Shown: positions 45,616 to 58,568, counted from the first letter of the stretch. The stretch is 64,000 nucleotides of DNA from Rostrohypoxylon terebratum (GCA_022497145.1 MU385856.1:682001-746000); one strand, 5' to 3'. Notes: generated by a model not told the origin, from the sequence alone. Translations and numbers: made by a program.

Positions 45616-47322
45616 GTTGCACTCTGGTGGAAGATGGCGAGAGGCTCTGAAGAACGGATCGGGGAGGCGTATAAGCATTGATCAAGATCGAGAGCGATAA
45701 TCTTTACTCCGGGGGATCAGGACCACATATTAGAAAGGACGTATTATATACGCGGACTGGTGGCGGGAGATGATCCCCAGGTGAGACTGCCTATGCAAGC
45801 AACCTTGCTACGCGGACTAGGATTCGTTTTATGGGACTACTTTGCATGAGTGAGGCGGACGTGAAGGATTGAAGAGTCTATCAACTTATGTCTTGGCCAC
45901 GGGGGAAGGTATCTCAGCCCAAGTAGGTACTGATAAAAGGGGTCGGGACCCTAACACAAACAAGTAGCTGACCATAAATCCGTAGATGATTACAGACCCG
46001 ACACCCCCCGAAAAAGGCTGGACTCGGGGGTAGCAAGACATCTGTTACGTTGATACGTCAATGGCTGCACTGACGGACCCAACGGTCGTATCGAGGGCAC
46101 ACAATACTTATTGGCACTTCTAAGTAAGCCTCGGCGTTGACGAGCATTTCCCCAGTCCATGTTGGGAAAGGTTACACGGCCACACCTTTCTTCTTCTACC
46201 GACATCTCACGGGTACCGGCCTTGAGGTCATACTTAATGAGGTGCATGTATTGGATGCAAACACGGAATGTTGATCAACTTGGACCAGGCCCTGGATGAA
46301 AATCGTGCCCAATCTTTGCCACTATAAACAAGCCGCCCCGTACCCAAAGACGACCATGATTGTCGTTTGCCCGATACGTAACTTCGTGAAAGCCTGCCGG
46401 AAACAGTGCGTTTAGAAGCGTTCGGTCCGGGTGCTAAGCGGTAATGAGCGGAATAATAAATGCTGGGCTGGTCTTTTAAAAAAATTCGTGGCCAATGAAA
46501 AATCGAGGCGGACAGGTTCTGGTTGGGTCCAGAATGTTGGGATTTGCAATGACCTTCTAACAAAGACAAACTTATTGAAAATAGCCACTGCAAGTATTCA
46601 GCTCATGTAATGAAACCATGAAACCATCGGAAGACCAAGGGAAAAAATTTTTAAACACGGAAGGGATCCTCAGGTTATATAGCTGTAGCACCAAGTGAGT
46701 TGGTGGTGCCTATTAGGAATCAGAATTTAGCCAGTCTCTAGTCTCTGTTACTGGGTATATTCCAGGACTACCATTTTCGTCGATATGTTAGGCTCTCGCT
46801 TTTTTAGGGCAGAAGAAGCAAAGTCTGTCTAGGCCCTGTTCGAATCTTGGTTACTCAACTGTCGAATGTCTAAGCTAGGAAGCCCATTTGTCTAGGCGGC
46901 GTATTGCAAGGCTGCATGTGGACTGATGTTCTGGACCCGTCCTATTGGATAAGACCTGCCGAGATTGCTTCTGTCGTGAAACGGTTGAAACAAGAGAAAT
47001 GATCAGCGTCAGAATTCTTTGCGTTTCCTTTACCTGAGCCCAATTGGGCATCTGGCGACACTGCTTCGAGACGTCACAGTGAGTAACGATAAGATTCGTC
47101 AACCGGCCTCCACGACGACGAGAATGCTGACTGTATCCTAGTCCGTAAAACCTGCCACGAAAAAAAAAGAAAAAAAAAGAAAAACAACCAAAAAAGTCAT
47201 CCAATCGCCCTGTTTGTAAACCGTATGCACATTAGACTGTAGTATCACATTTTATACATGCCTGGACGGGACACATCCTGCAACAGGGTGCATCCCGGCG
47301 CGCCACGCCCGTCCGTCGTACT
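45616..47322. other. Intergenic, unknown gene to NUP82
   Basis: No supported gene. It holds the upstream region of the unknown gene, AT/GC-mixed unique sequence and a purine-rich poly-A tract at 47158-47190 just past the NUP82 3' end. Confidence 0.5.
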
Positions 47323-50048
47323 CTACCCAACAACTGACAGTCGCTCAAGTCGCGACTTTACCGCATCCACCAAAGCCGTCTCTCGTTCGATAAGCCCCTT
47401 TACCTGATTAATCTTTGCTCTTCGGAGCTCCGAAGGTATGCGTAAGTCGGGTGTCGGTGAGCTGACGCTTTCTTCCCCTTCACCTGTAGTTGCGCCTAAT
47501 TCCGCTGCCTCCTCCATAAGCTCGTCCCTTAGCCTCATGACCTCCTCGTACCTTCGTTTGGTCTGCCTTAAGCGCGTGGGTCCGTCCGCAGGCGTTGTAG
47601 ATCCAAATAGATTGGCGTTCAAAACATCGACCTCCTTAACCCAAGCCTTCTCCTTGTCGCTCAACTCGCGACTGGTCGCCTTACTGACGATCTTTCTCAT
47701 TTTCTCTAATCGCTTGCCGATAGCCTCTCCCCTATCCCTCGCATTCTGGATTCGTCGTTCGATGGCGGCATTATTGGACTCTGGTTGGTCTTCTTCATCT
47801 TGGTCCTCTCCTGTAATGGCTTCAACTCTTCCCTTAACTTCATTTGCCTTGTTTACTTGCTGCTTAAGTTCTCTTTGTAATTGGACACACCGGTGGAATA
47901 CTTCAGCAGCTGCCACACCGAGTCTATGTGTCTCCTCGCTAAGGATCTGATGAGCTTCGGTGAAGATCTGCAGGCTTAGTGGCGAAAGTCTAATTTCCTG
48001 GTTTACGATTGTCTTGTGACGGCCAGTGCGAAGCTGGTTAAGCAAGTTGGGTAGGACAGAGCTTTGATCAAAAGCATGTGATGGCTGGAAAACGGGACGA
48101 GGCTCGTAGAAATCTAGAGGTTGCACTTCGGCATCCTTGTCGAATATAGGTGAGGCTGGCCGTAAAGGGGAAAGTTCGTCTTCTGGTGTATCGAAGACCA
48201 AGGCAATTGGATCAAAAGGCGTAGCAGATAACAGGAGATATCCAAGATCCGGGTCGCGAATGGCGACCGATGCAGTTAAGGGCAGCTGCGCATCTCCCTG
48301 GGCTGAATTTGTGTAGAGTCTTTCCCTAGTAGAATTTTGTCCGCTAACAAGCAGATCAATTCTAAATTCGGACCCTGCCTGCGAATCGCCCTGAAGTTCA
48401 CTTTCTAGGCGGAAGACCCACGGCGCCAATGAGACGTGCGTGATGCTGGAGGGATGGGTGATGTAGAAAGAATATCTCGAAGTAACATCGGGACTGAACA
48501 TAGGCCAGGCATTTCCGTTGACCTCTAGATTAGTCAAAATATCCATGCTCTGAAATGTTAGTAGAGATGGTGATCCGGTCAAGCGACCCATGGCTCTCGA
48601 CTTATTCCGAGGTGGCAGCCATTGAGCCTGGACTCCATCAAGGTCTAGACAGACCCTCAGTTGTCCACTCGAAGAAAGTAGGCATATGATGGTGATTGAT
48701 AGGCCTTCTCCTTCAATATCTTCCATGTCAAGTTCTTCCTCTTCTCCTATCATCAATTCATCGGTGTCGAGCTTCTGGCCAATGGCGAATATGTCTGTAA
48801 GTTCCGTGTCCAAGTCGTCCTCGCTGTCGGGACTTAATTCTAGATCGAAGGGCCCTTGCAAGCGAGGGACTATGCCAGGCCTCGAAGGACGTGTGTAAAT
48901 CTCAGTAGGTGGCTCTCCGGGAGGACCTTCGATAATACGGGGCTCCTGATTATCAAGATCAGACATCCAATCTAGTTGTTGTTGCGCTAACAATTTCGCT
49001 TGATCAGAAACGTTTGGGTCGTCCTCTACCGCAGCTAGATTTCCAACGATAGAGATAGAAAGCGAAGGAATGAGAGTAGGCGGAGGGGCCCAGTGCGCCG
49101 GTAGCAGAGGACATAAGGCATACACATCTCCTTCGCGCATAGCAATCCATAGCGTCATCGGCGACCAATTCCCGGAGCCCCTTCCAGCGAAGCAGGCTGA
49201 CGCGACTTCCATCTCGAAAGAGTCAGGCGAGAATCCCTTGTTCGTAAAATCGGGCGAAGCAGCAAAATTCTGGTCTAGCGACGTGCCATCGGCAAGCTTC
49301 TGCAAGTCGATAGTAAGGGAAGGGGTATCGAATGACCATCGGTCCTTCTGGGAGAGTTCCCAGACTCTAACGACAGCATCTTTTGTGACCGTGACGAGCG
49401 CAGAGCCATTGACACCTAACGGATGCCATATGGCTGAGGCGATAGGCGACCTGTCCATAACGTGTGTAGTCGGGCCTAAGGTCCATGATTTCGGCTTGAT
49501 GGCGTCGAGGCTAGGTGCTGTAAGATGGCTCGAATCGGGTATGAGGAGGATACGTATGGTATGAGTAGTTACAACTGCCATAAAATCTGCGTAAGGAGAT
49601 ATGACGAGTTGTTGAATATCGCTACCGACGGAGGTCTTGATAGTCTAGACAGTATGGATTAACGACTTAGTCGCGGTAAACACAACACGAAACAGCTTAC
49701 TCGAAAACCTTCAGCAGACCCATTTTCTATGGATTCTCTCAGCAGCTCATCATCGGAATCGGAATCGGAATCTTCTGTCTTGATTCGAATACCGCCGTGG
49801 GCTCTCGCTTGTTTGTCTTCCCATCGTTCTTTCATGTAAAGCAGATCTGCCCATCGTATTTCCTTGCCAACAGCAATGAACACTTCGGTGCCGCGACGAA
49901 CGATGGTGCGTCGTGGACCATCTTTGGAGAAGACTTTGGAAGTATGTGCTAGAGCAGCTTGGGCATCTTTCGGATCGGGTACGAAAAGGTCGTGACCGGG
50001 CGAAGGCTGCAGAAGCCAGGCGGGGGTATAGCTCTTTATTTTAGGCAT
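47323..50048 (-). CDS. NUP82: Nucleoporin NUP82 (Nup88-like)
   Basis: Cytoplasmic-face nuclear pore component that anchors the mRNA export platform with Nup159 and Nsp1. Exons are 50048-49701 and 49644-47323 around a 56 nt intron (GTAAGC...GTCTAG) in phase 0, giving 889 residues. The N-terminal part reads as a WD-type propeller (RTIVRRGTEVFIAVGKEIRW, then TTHTIRILLIPD, WHPLGVNGSALVTVTKDAVVRVWEL). An acidic insert (EDSDSDSDDE) lies at about residues 100-110. From about residue 660 to the end the sequence is heptad-like and charged, matching the family's C-terminal coiled coil. The call rests on architecture and the N-terminal pattern. The gene diverges from the cap-binding CBC2 gene, another mRNA export-linked factor. 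Confidence 0.87.
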
Positions 50049-50776
50049 GTTCTGTAAGTTCGGTGAGGTCGGTGAGTAAGCTGAAGGTATGTTGGTGTCA
50101 TCAGCAGAATTGCATTTCTGCCTTGGGATTTGTAGATTTGCGCTAGCTAGTTATTATTGTTGGGCGGGTTTTCAATCGAGTATTGGAGTTGGTAATGGAT
50201 AGAGTACTAGGTAGATCTTGATGTACGTTGACGGTTGGGGAGATTGTAGAATATTTTGGGATAATTCCGTTGCCCTGCCAAGGTTCAAAGTCAAAGGTGT
50301 TTGCAGTTAACCGTATCTAAATACCTAGTATCGAGGTATACATCGGTAAGAATGTATCTCGGTGGACATCGTGGGGAATTTTTGGTGGTAGGAAGCAGAG
50401 CGGTACTTTTCCGGGTACCAAGCTAGCTCTAGATGGTAGATGGTCCTCTAAGAAAAAAAAGTTCGCCCAGGCGCAGGCGCGACCAGGTTGGCAAGACGCG
50501 CGCATGGGAAGCTCTTAGTCGCAGCTAGCTACCTACCTACGCATGCACCTACCTATTCCATTTGACTAATCACAGGCGTAAGAAAATGCAAAAAGCGGGT
50601 ACTAGCTTCAGCCTTCTTCAATTGACGTACCTTGTCCACCATATCCACCATGTCCACCTACGAAGTAGAATATCATTGATATTATTCATCCTTCACATTT
50701 CAACCTTCCATCCTATACAATCACTCTGAAACCACCTGGTCTTAGCTATTCTTTGTTCATTGAAGGATAGTATAAG
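50049..50776. promoter_or_regulatory. Divergent intergenic region, NUP82 / CBC2
   Basis: About 730 bp between two divergent starts. TACCTACCTACG motifs lie at 50530-50550, and a CCACCATATCCACCATG repeat lies near 50636-50660. No factor site is assigned. Confidence 0.5.
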
Positions 50777-51516
50777 ATGCCGTCTGCAACTCGTTCCACA
50801 GTTGACAGATTAGACCGCCCTAGCGCGTACTACAATAGCCGGGTATGCTCTCTCATTCTACCAAAGAAATCTAACATATCATGGCATCGACGCGAACTTA
50901 CAATTCCTATTGGAAACAGAACAAGCGCCGACGAACTGACCACGGCCGCGAAGGACGGGAAGGAGAGGCAGATTCAGCTAATGTCCAACCTGAGGAACCT
51001 CCTGAGGACCCTCTGAAGAATGCCACTACTCTCTACGTTGGTAACTTGTAAGTCTACTGATACGACTTTAAATCATTTACAATTTCCCAGACTCAAATAC
51101 TGATATCGTATTCAAGATCTTTCTACACAACAGAAGAACAAGTCTATGAGCTGTTCTCCAAGTGCGGCGAGATCAAACGCCTAGTTATGGGACTGGACCG
51201 ATTCAGCAAGACCCCTTGTGGATTCTGTTTCGTCGAGTATTACACCCACCAGGATGCCCTCGATTGCCTGAAGTATATCGGCGGGACCAAACTCGACGAG
51301 CGAATCATCCGAACGGATCTGGATCCCGGTTTCGAAGAGGGTCGCCAGTACGGTCGAGGCAAATCCGGTGGGCAAGTACGAGATGAGTACCGCGATGACT
51401 ACGACGAGGGTAGAGGGGGCCTAGGTCGAGCCATCCAGTCCGAACGTGAGCGCGACAATCTGCGGAATAGAGAACGCGACCAGCACACGGAAGAGGATTA
51501 CGGCCGTCTTCGATAG
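50777..51516 (+). CDS. CBC2: Nuclear cap-binding protein subunit 2 (CBP20)
   Basis: Small subunit of the nuclear cap-binding complex; with CBP80 it binds the m7G cap and supports splicing and export. Exons are 50777-50842, 50920-51047 and 51117-51516, giving 197 residues. The N-terminus STVDRLDRPSAYYNS is typical of CBP20. The RRM has RNP2 LYVGNL (about 60-65) and RNP1 KTPCGFCFVE (about 96-105). It is followed by the cap-contacting basic and Tyr-rich tail (RIIRTDLDPGFEEGRQYGRGKSGGQVRDEYR). Intron 1 has donor GTATGC and acceptor GGAAACAG, and intron 2 has GTAAGT and TTCAAG. The frame stays open after the TAG stop for 39 more codons of coding-like sequence, listed separately. Confidence 0.94.
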
Positions 51517-51636
51517 ACTCGACGAAAGCCTACACGATGGTCTCAACGGCTAGCCAAGAAACGAGCTCAGCAGGCCCAAGAGCGAGCCCAGAAACAAGCT
51601 CGTAAACAAGCAAAACAAGGTGACCGACAACAATAG
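51517..51636 (+). other. CBC2: In-frame extension beyond the CBC2 stop codon
   Basis: Directly after the CBC2 TAG, the same frame runs 39 codons to a second TAG. It encodes a Lys/Arg/Gln/Ala-rich segment (RLAKKRAQQAQERAQKQARK), unlike ordinary 3' untranslated sequence. It could be a former C-terminus cut off by a CAG-to-TAG change, or a readthrough product. Confidence 0.5.
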
Positions 51637-52022
51637 GCCTTTGGCTTGCAAAATGGTTCATTTGATACCCTGTATAGATAAGAGTCTGACGAATACACAC
51701 GGTTACGGATAATGCACTGCTAGTTGTAATTTCACTGGTTCAATCCTTAATCCGCCCCCTATGGGCATGCTCCATGCTCGTATAGAAAGCCTAAAGCTGA
51801 TGTGCACCTTGGGTTTAAGTACAATGATAATATACAGTCCGTCGGATTTTGATTTGTGGCATAAGGTCACCCTGATTTTCCATATGGCTTTCTCCTGCTT
51901 TTTATCGGCCATAACTAGCACAGATATGCATCCATGGGTATTTCCCAGACAAACATGAGACGTGTATGAGTGATTTGGGCGTGGATTGCAGGTATATCGT
52001 AGAACATCTCGTAGATAGGTAC
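51637..52022. other. Convergent 3' region, CBC2 / MRPL31
   Basis: About 390 bp between convergent genes. No gene seen; likely both 3' untranslated regions. Confidence 0.55.
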
Positions 52023-52516
52023 TTAATAACCAGGTGGGTTCACTCTCTGCGATACTCTCGTCCATTTTGGTAATTCTATTCCTCGCGGTTAGTGTCCAAT
52101 ACTACCAAATAGAAACCGCGACAGTGGGAAAGGTAGACCTACTATGAATGCCCTTTCTATAACGCCTCACTTTACGGTCGAACATGGTGTATTTGTCCTT
52201 GGGCAGCATCTCAGCCTCGGTGGGCATCGTCTCTTTCCATACATCGAGGGCCTTCAGCGTCTCTCCCTTTTTCGCAAGCGCTTTGTCTAAGGTCGCTACA
52301 ACAGCATCTACGCCCCGAAGTCGGTGCCGTTGTCGTGCTTTCTGGAATTTCGAGAGGCGCCACGGAATCTTCCTATAGAACTCTTAACACGAGCGATATT
52401 GAGGGGAACTCAAACGGCAATCTAGGCGGCAATTGAGGGTCTAAAGCCCGCTATTTTCACACATACCATAGAAGACCGCTGCATAGCGAGTTCGTCGGTC
52501 TAAATGCGCCGAACAT
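52023..52516 (-). CDS. MRPL31: Mitochondrial ribosomal protein mL60 (MRPL31)
   Basis: Large-subunit mitochondrial ribosomal protein of fungi. No single long frame shows it; it emerges after splicing three exons: 52516-52467, 52372-52143 and 52075-52023, giving 110 residues. Exon 1 encodes MFGAFRPTN and ends LLW. Exon 2 encodes KIPWRLSKFQKARQRHRLR, then MPTEAEMLPKDKYTMFDRK and RRYRKGIH. Exon 3 encodes KLPKWTRVSQRVNPPGY. The order and these blocks match the mL60 family closely. Introns have donors GTATGT and GTAGGT and acceptors CTATAG and GAATAG; phases are consistent throughout. It is strongly basic and acts in the mitochondrial matrix. It diverges from TRS20 with 294 bp between starts. Confidence 0.94.
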
Positions 52517-52810
52517 TGTGTGTGATGATGTGTTCGACGATTCGGAGTCAATGAACTCGGATGGAGAACTGATATCGCAAATAGAAAAGTTCGAGCGGAA
52601 TTGCTAAACGCACGAGCCACCTCCGAGACGCCGGAAGCCCCACGGCTCCAACTTCCCATCCATAATCCGCACTAAACCCTTTTCATTCCAAGTATCCATT
52701 CATGTACCTATGTATTACCATCCTCAACTTATTAAAGTTGAAGCTATTTGAGACCTTCGACTGCAAAGAACCTGATTTTCCTCGCAAATGATCGACAGAT
52801 AGCCAACAAG
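52517..52810. promoter_or_regulatory. Divergent intergenic region, MRPL31 / TRS20
   Basis: Only 294 bp separate two divergent housekeeping start codons, so a shared bidirectional promoter is likely. No motif assigned. Confidence 0.55.
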
Positions 52811-53426
52811 ATGTCGTATTACTTCGCCATAGTTGGAACACAGGATAACCCGATATTCGAGTACGAGTTCGGCACCTCGAAGCAGAGCGGCGATGGGCTA
52901 GCGCGCTTCAGCGAGCAGGCGCGGCACATGAACCAGTTCATCGTGCACAGCAGCCTGGACATTGTCGAGGAGGTTCAATGGGGGAGCGGTCAACAGTAAG
53001 TAGGAGCACCCGACTGAGTCACCTCACCTCCATGACAAGATAGTCCGAAGATATATATAAAAAGCATAATCTTCACCTATGAATAGTATGATAACACCTG
53101 TCTTTTAAAAAAAATAAAGGTACCTCAAGTGCGTCGACAAGTTCTTCAACAACTACGTATCCTGCTTCGTGACGGGCGGCAATGTCAAGTTCTTGCTGCT
53201 ACACCAGCCGACAACTCCCGTAGCGAACGCATCGACTCGCGCAGCGGCTTCTATTGCCGCCAACCCTACGAGTATCCAAACCGAGGAGGCGATCAAGAAT
53301 TTCATGCTCGAAGTCTACGAGAACTGGGTTAAGGCCATAATGAGCCCTTTTTACAGGGCCAATATGGAAGTAAAGAGTCCAGTATTTAGACAAAGGGTCG
53401 CTGCGGCTGGGAGAAAATACCTATAA
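52811..53426 (+). CDS. TRS20: TRAPP complex subunit TRAPPC2 / sedlin (Trs20)
   Basis: Longin-fold core subunit of TRAPP, the tethering and Rab-exchange complex of ER-Golgi traffic and autophagy. Exons are 52811-52995 and 53120-53426 around a 124 nt intron (GTAAGT...ATAAAG), giving 163 residues. The start MSYYFAIVGTQDNPIFEYEF is diagnostic, as are HSSLDIVEEVQW, YLKCVDKFFNNYVSCFVTGG and KFLLLHQP. FMLEVYENWVKAIMSPFY follows, and the C-terminus is FRQRVAAAGRKYL. An insertion rich in Thr, Ala and Ser (about residues 97-115) is longer than in animals. Everything looks intact. Confidence 0.96.
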
Positions 53427-53941
53427 TACACCTAGCATCTAAACATCTACTTGACGAATATTAAAGATATCCATAAAGGGCGTTTGGAGTCGAGGCAGGC
53501 AGCAACTGAGGAGTTTTATCACGCATGCTACTAGTACTCTAGTTACATTTATTGGGCTCATGACAATTCAAGATCAGGTCTAGTCAAATCACAATCGGCA
53601 GTAAGTTCAGTCGAAGATGTGTTCATGGCAAAGCGTGAATGTGATGCAATTAAATTCAGTTAATGCCGTAGCAAGTCATCGGCAACCTGCCCATCAGGTG
53701 CCTTCTCTCAAAAGTCATCGCGTAGACCATGAAACCGTAAACGTGAATACCACCAACGCCATAGTCAGAATGTGTATCATGCCAATCCCTTTAATGGAAA
53801 CAATCCTCCCCAGTCTCAACGCGGTAACTCCGGTTTGCTTTGACTTGCTTCTGACGTATATCACTGCTGGCTGCGGATCGCTAGGCTGAGCGCGATGGAT
53901 ATAGCGAGAATAGCATAGTTGCAAGGCGGAAGCGAACGCGC
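53427..53941. other. Convergent 3' region, TRS20 / histone H4
   Basis: About 515 bp between convergent stops; no gene recognised. An open frame at 53715-53924 is probably fortuitous. Confidence 0.5.
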
Positions 53942-54558
<617 letters not shown>

Positions 54559-55810
54559 TGTGGCTGATGTTTTATGGTTGTTTTGTGATAATTTGGTGAT
54601 GAAAAGGGATTAATTTGTGGTAGTTGTTGATGATGATATCTTGGGTAGAGATAGATCGATAAATAAGGAAAAGAGGAAGAAATGAGAGATTGTCGGGGAG
54701 AGGAGGTGGGCTTTTAAGTGGTGTAGAGAGGGAGTTACTGATTGCGGGTGTGGGAAGGTACTAGTCTATTTTGGGGCCAAGGAACTTGAATAAAATCAGT
54801 CAGTAACAGGCATTTTTTAATTTTTAAATCGGCCTCAGAAACTGCTTATTTTCGCATGAGCTTGACAACTCCCAATTTCTCTGATTTTTTGATGGACCCG
54901 TGGACTATTGCATGGTCCGTGCACAATCCCTACCGCTTTCCGCTGCAAGAAACGTTAGCGCCCCCTAGAAGCAGGTCCCGGCGCCAAACAGTAAAAGTAG
55001 AAGCTAATGGTGGGGTTCCACGTGACTCAGCTCTGTACAGCATATCAAATCTTCAATTGGTGAATGCACTTGACAAAGACGCATCCAAGTACCTACAGTG
55101 CATACATATTATTACATAATGTACTATGTAAGTAGGCTGGTAGGTACCTAATGTAAGTACTCAAGTACTTATGTATTTAGGTATAAATTCAACACCAAAC
55201 CACCAAACATTGAAATATTTTACCTATAGATCATGCTAACCAGCGATTTACCACCATAGTAGTATTTCCATCCGGTACTGGATGTCTTATTCAAATTACT
55301 CATTTGGGACCACAGGGAGCCATGACTGACTAGAATTCGAACAGCAGTTTCATCTATACGCGCGCGAATGGCAAACCCTTATTACTATTCGTAAACCCAT
55401 TTCCATATCATGGGGAAATCTTAGATGGTCGTTCGACTGATCAGCAAAGATGCTGATCAATGCGCATTACTATACACCTTTATCACCATGCAAAAGCCCA
55501 GCAAGTTATTTATACACAGCACGCTCCTTGTTTGCCGGCAATGACAAACGTAGTGCGCCACTTTAATTTCCCTGAACGCCGATGCATATGCCTAGCCAGA
55601 TCTCGCAATACCGACAGCCTACACCGAGAAGGCCGGCATGTACGAGGTCGTCCTGTCCTAATGTCGACTCCTAGCCCTAATATTTCAAAGCATGCCTTGG
55701 GAATATCCAGCCAACCCTCCCTATGCCACAGCGATTGCAGCAACAAAAGCAAAGAAGCCCGCCACTCAGCAAGCGTAAGCAAGGGTTATGTCGTTTAATA
55801 GGTACAAATA
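54559..55810. other. Histone H4 upstream region
   Basis: It contains the H4 5' untranslated and promoter region (next to 54559) and the 3' flank of APC3. TACCTAATGTA-like motifs lie at 55130-55180. No other gene recognised. Confidence 0.5.
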
Positions 55811-58329
55811 TCATGCCATCATGGAATCGTCAAAGCTATCGTCATCTTCAAGGCTCTCTATGGCTTCTTTAATTTGATGGCTTGCCTAGTTTATTTGTTA
55901 GCATATTTACATCTTCTAGAATGGGAGATAAAGCAAACCTTCGGGTCAAGGTTGAGAGCAATGGTAAAATGCCGCACAGCAGAGCCTTTATCATTGAGAG
56001 ATTTGTACAACTTTCCAAGTAGGAAGTGTACTGTAGCCTCGTCGGGAGCCATCGTCTTCAGAATCTCCAGCTCTTTTTGGGCCTCGTCCAGTTGATTAAG
56101 AGCCAGTAGAGCTCTAGCTTTTTTATACCGAGTCTGAGCAGCATGCGGGGCAAGTTCGGTAGCTTTGGTGAAGAATTGAAGAGCCTTGACAATCTGTCGC
56201 TGTTTTTCGAGGACATTGCCAATGCAGCAGATCAAGACAGCATTGGTGGGGTTTATAACAGATGCTGAGTGGAAATGGACGTATGCCTTGTCGTAATTAC
56301 CGAGCTTTTCGTAGACCCTCCCGATGCCGTAATACGCGTTGTAATGTCGTCGGTCGGCCGATATCGCTTGACGATACGATGTAAGTGCTTTCTCGTACTC
56401 CTCGTTCGCAACATGTTCGTGGCCCTGTAGGGTAAATGCGTACGCGAATTTGGGGTTCAGCTGAGTCGCTCGTTTGAAGCATCGCAATGCCTGTTCATGA
56501 TCTCGGGCGAGTGACCAAGCATTTCCGAGCGCGCACCATGCTTGAGGAGAATGCCACGAGAGGTCGACAAGGTCGTGGGCAAGAAAAGAAAGGTCGGTCT
56601 CTCTTTTGAGGAACCATAGAATCGTCGAGTATACTTCCATATCCTCGAGGCGAGTTGGGCAGCGGGCACGTAACATCCTAAAATATTTCTCTGCTTCGCC
56701 ATATTCTGCCTGCTCATAGTAAGCCCGTCCCATTTGTGACAACACCCATGGCGATTCTCGGTGTGCCCGTGGTAGTAAATTGTATGAAGCTAAAGCCTCG
56801 GCGCACCGATATTGGGATAGCGCAAGGTACCCAGAGCCGAATTTCTTCAGCAACTCTAGGAGATATTTCAGCGTTTCCTCGACCTTCACGGACTCCGGTT
56901 CTGCTGATTTAATGATGGCGGGTTGGGGGTGTACTTCTTTAATTCGCGGTGCCTCGGCATGGTCTACATCCATAGTATTCTCCTCCAGTGGCTTTCTATT
57001 CCCGCTCACGGCTCTACCAACGTTGGAACCACTGGAGTTAGGACGTACGATTCTTGACCCAGGAATTCTAGCCTTTTTCAACTCCCGCGACGCGCCGACG
57101 GCCGGTGCTCCGGAGTTGGCCTTCGCGTTCCCACTCCTGAACAAATTTAATCTTGCGCTCCGTCTTTGCGGGGCTCCGGGCTCTTCTGAGTGCTGCTGCC
57201 TGGGTTGGACAAGATGACCAGATACAGTTCTCTTCCTTTCTATTCCAGACACACCTGGACCAGCTGCTCTAAGGGTAGAGTTAGACTCTGTTATGACATC
57301 TTCTTGAGCTCTATCCAGCAATTTCTGGGTCCTCTTAGTACCTGCCCGATATCCCATCTTCGGTGGCATATCCGTCAAGTTGGAGTCGAGCGGCTGTGCA
57401 TTCTTCGTTCTCCGAGTAGGAGCCTGAGGAGGCTCTGGTTGGTGATTGATCCGGGGTATGTTGGAATCGTGGTGGTTAGATATGGGTGTTTCCATATGAT
57501 CTAATCCTGGGTCAGCAGTAGTATGCATCGCCCTAGAACGAGCTGCGTTAATTTTCGACATGAATTCGTTTTCGCTAGCTGAGCAATTAGAGCCGAGCCC
57601 CATTTCATTTCCAGCTGTTGATTTTTGAGAATCGAAAGGGTCCCCCGTAGAGTCGAAAATCGTCGATCGAAACGACGTCTTCTTAGGCTGGAGTTCGGTT
57701 GGCATAGATACACTACTGTCCTTCAGCTCTGATGAAATCCCATTCACCGAGTCCATGCTTAAGCTCTCTACCAACGTTTCATTCAATCTAAAAACGTTAG
57801 GTGATCTGACGGGCACACCCATATCACATAAAGCTGTGAACGCGTCCCACATGAATGGGTTTATCTTCAAGGCCTCTTCAAAGTTGAGACTCGCCTTTGT
57901 TTTGTCGTCGTATGCCTTATAAAGTTTCCCGAGCAAACAAGCGGTACTTGCACTATCTGGGTGCAGCGCTCGACTCGTTGCACCATATTTCCCCAAACTA
58001 GATTTCCGTGACCATAAACCTCTAGACTTTTCTAACGCTACGATGCCGTCTTTGTATTGCCCAAGTTCGAGACAACATTGGGCAAATATGTATGAGCAGG
58101 AAACGTTGGACCCGCGAGTGCCGACAGCCTTGCTAATCTCGTAAGCCGTATGATAATTACTAAGTTGGAAATAGCAGAGTGCAAGTAGATATTGCGGTTC
58201 GCTCGAACGAGGATCGTGTGATGCCAATCTTTCAGCGAAAAAGAGTGCGTTGTCGTAGGATATGTTGTCGAGGTGGTAGTAAACCAACTGCCTCAACTGG
58301 CTCGTGATGGCCGAGCCGGTGGGCGCCAT
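55811..58329 (-). CDS. bimA: Anaphase-promoting complex subunit 3 (CDC27/APC3)
   Basis: TPR scaffold subunit of the APC/C ubiquitin ligase (CDC27, nuc2, BimA), which receives the IR tails of Cdc20/Cdh1. Exons are 58329-55939 and 55885-55811, giving 821 residues. The N-terminal TPR block (SQLRQLVYYHLDNISYDNAL, about 1-190) is followed by a disordered Ser/Pro/Arg-rich middle (about 200-500). A C-terminal TPR array (about 520-790) includes WCALGNAWSLARDHEQALRC and FAYAFTLQGHEHVANEEYEK, which are APC3 hallmarks. The second exon adds a short acidic end (ESLEDDDSFDDSMM). The donor before it is GTTTGC, a weak site; without splicing the frame would end in an unrelated tail. Confidence 0.95.
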
Positions 58330-58568
58330 ATTAGTGTGTGGTGTAGGTGCCTAGGTAGGTTGTAAGAGGTGCGTTCTGCGGTAGGGTTTGTTGGTGAATG
58401 TTTCGCGACGCTATTGGCGAGGGGCCATGTGGTTGCCTCGTGGGGACAGCGCAGATTTATGTTTTTTGGGAAGTAACGGAGATCGACAGTAGATAAAGGA
58501 GTCGTAGGTCGGGATTTGAGGCTCGGTGTGCTTGCAAGATAGCTCTGGAGGTCGCCACGGTACGGCGG

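Noticed and set aside
46825..46860. GTTCGAATC, a tRNA T-loop-like sequence
   Set aside because: The flanks do not pair into a T stem or acceptor stem.
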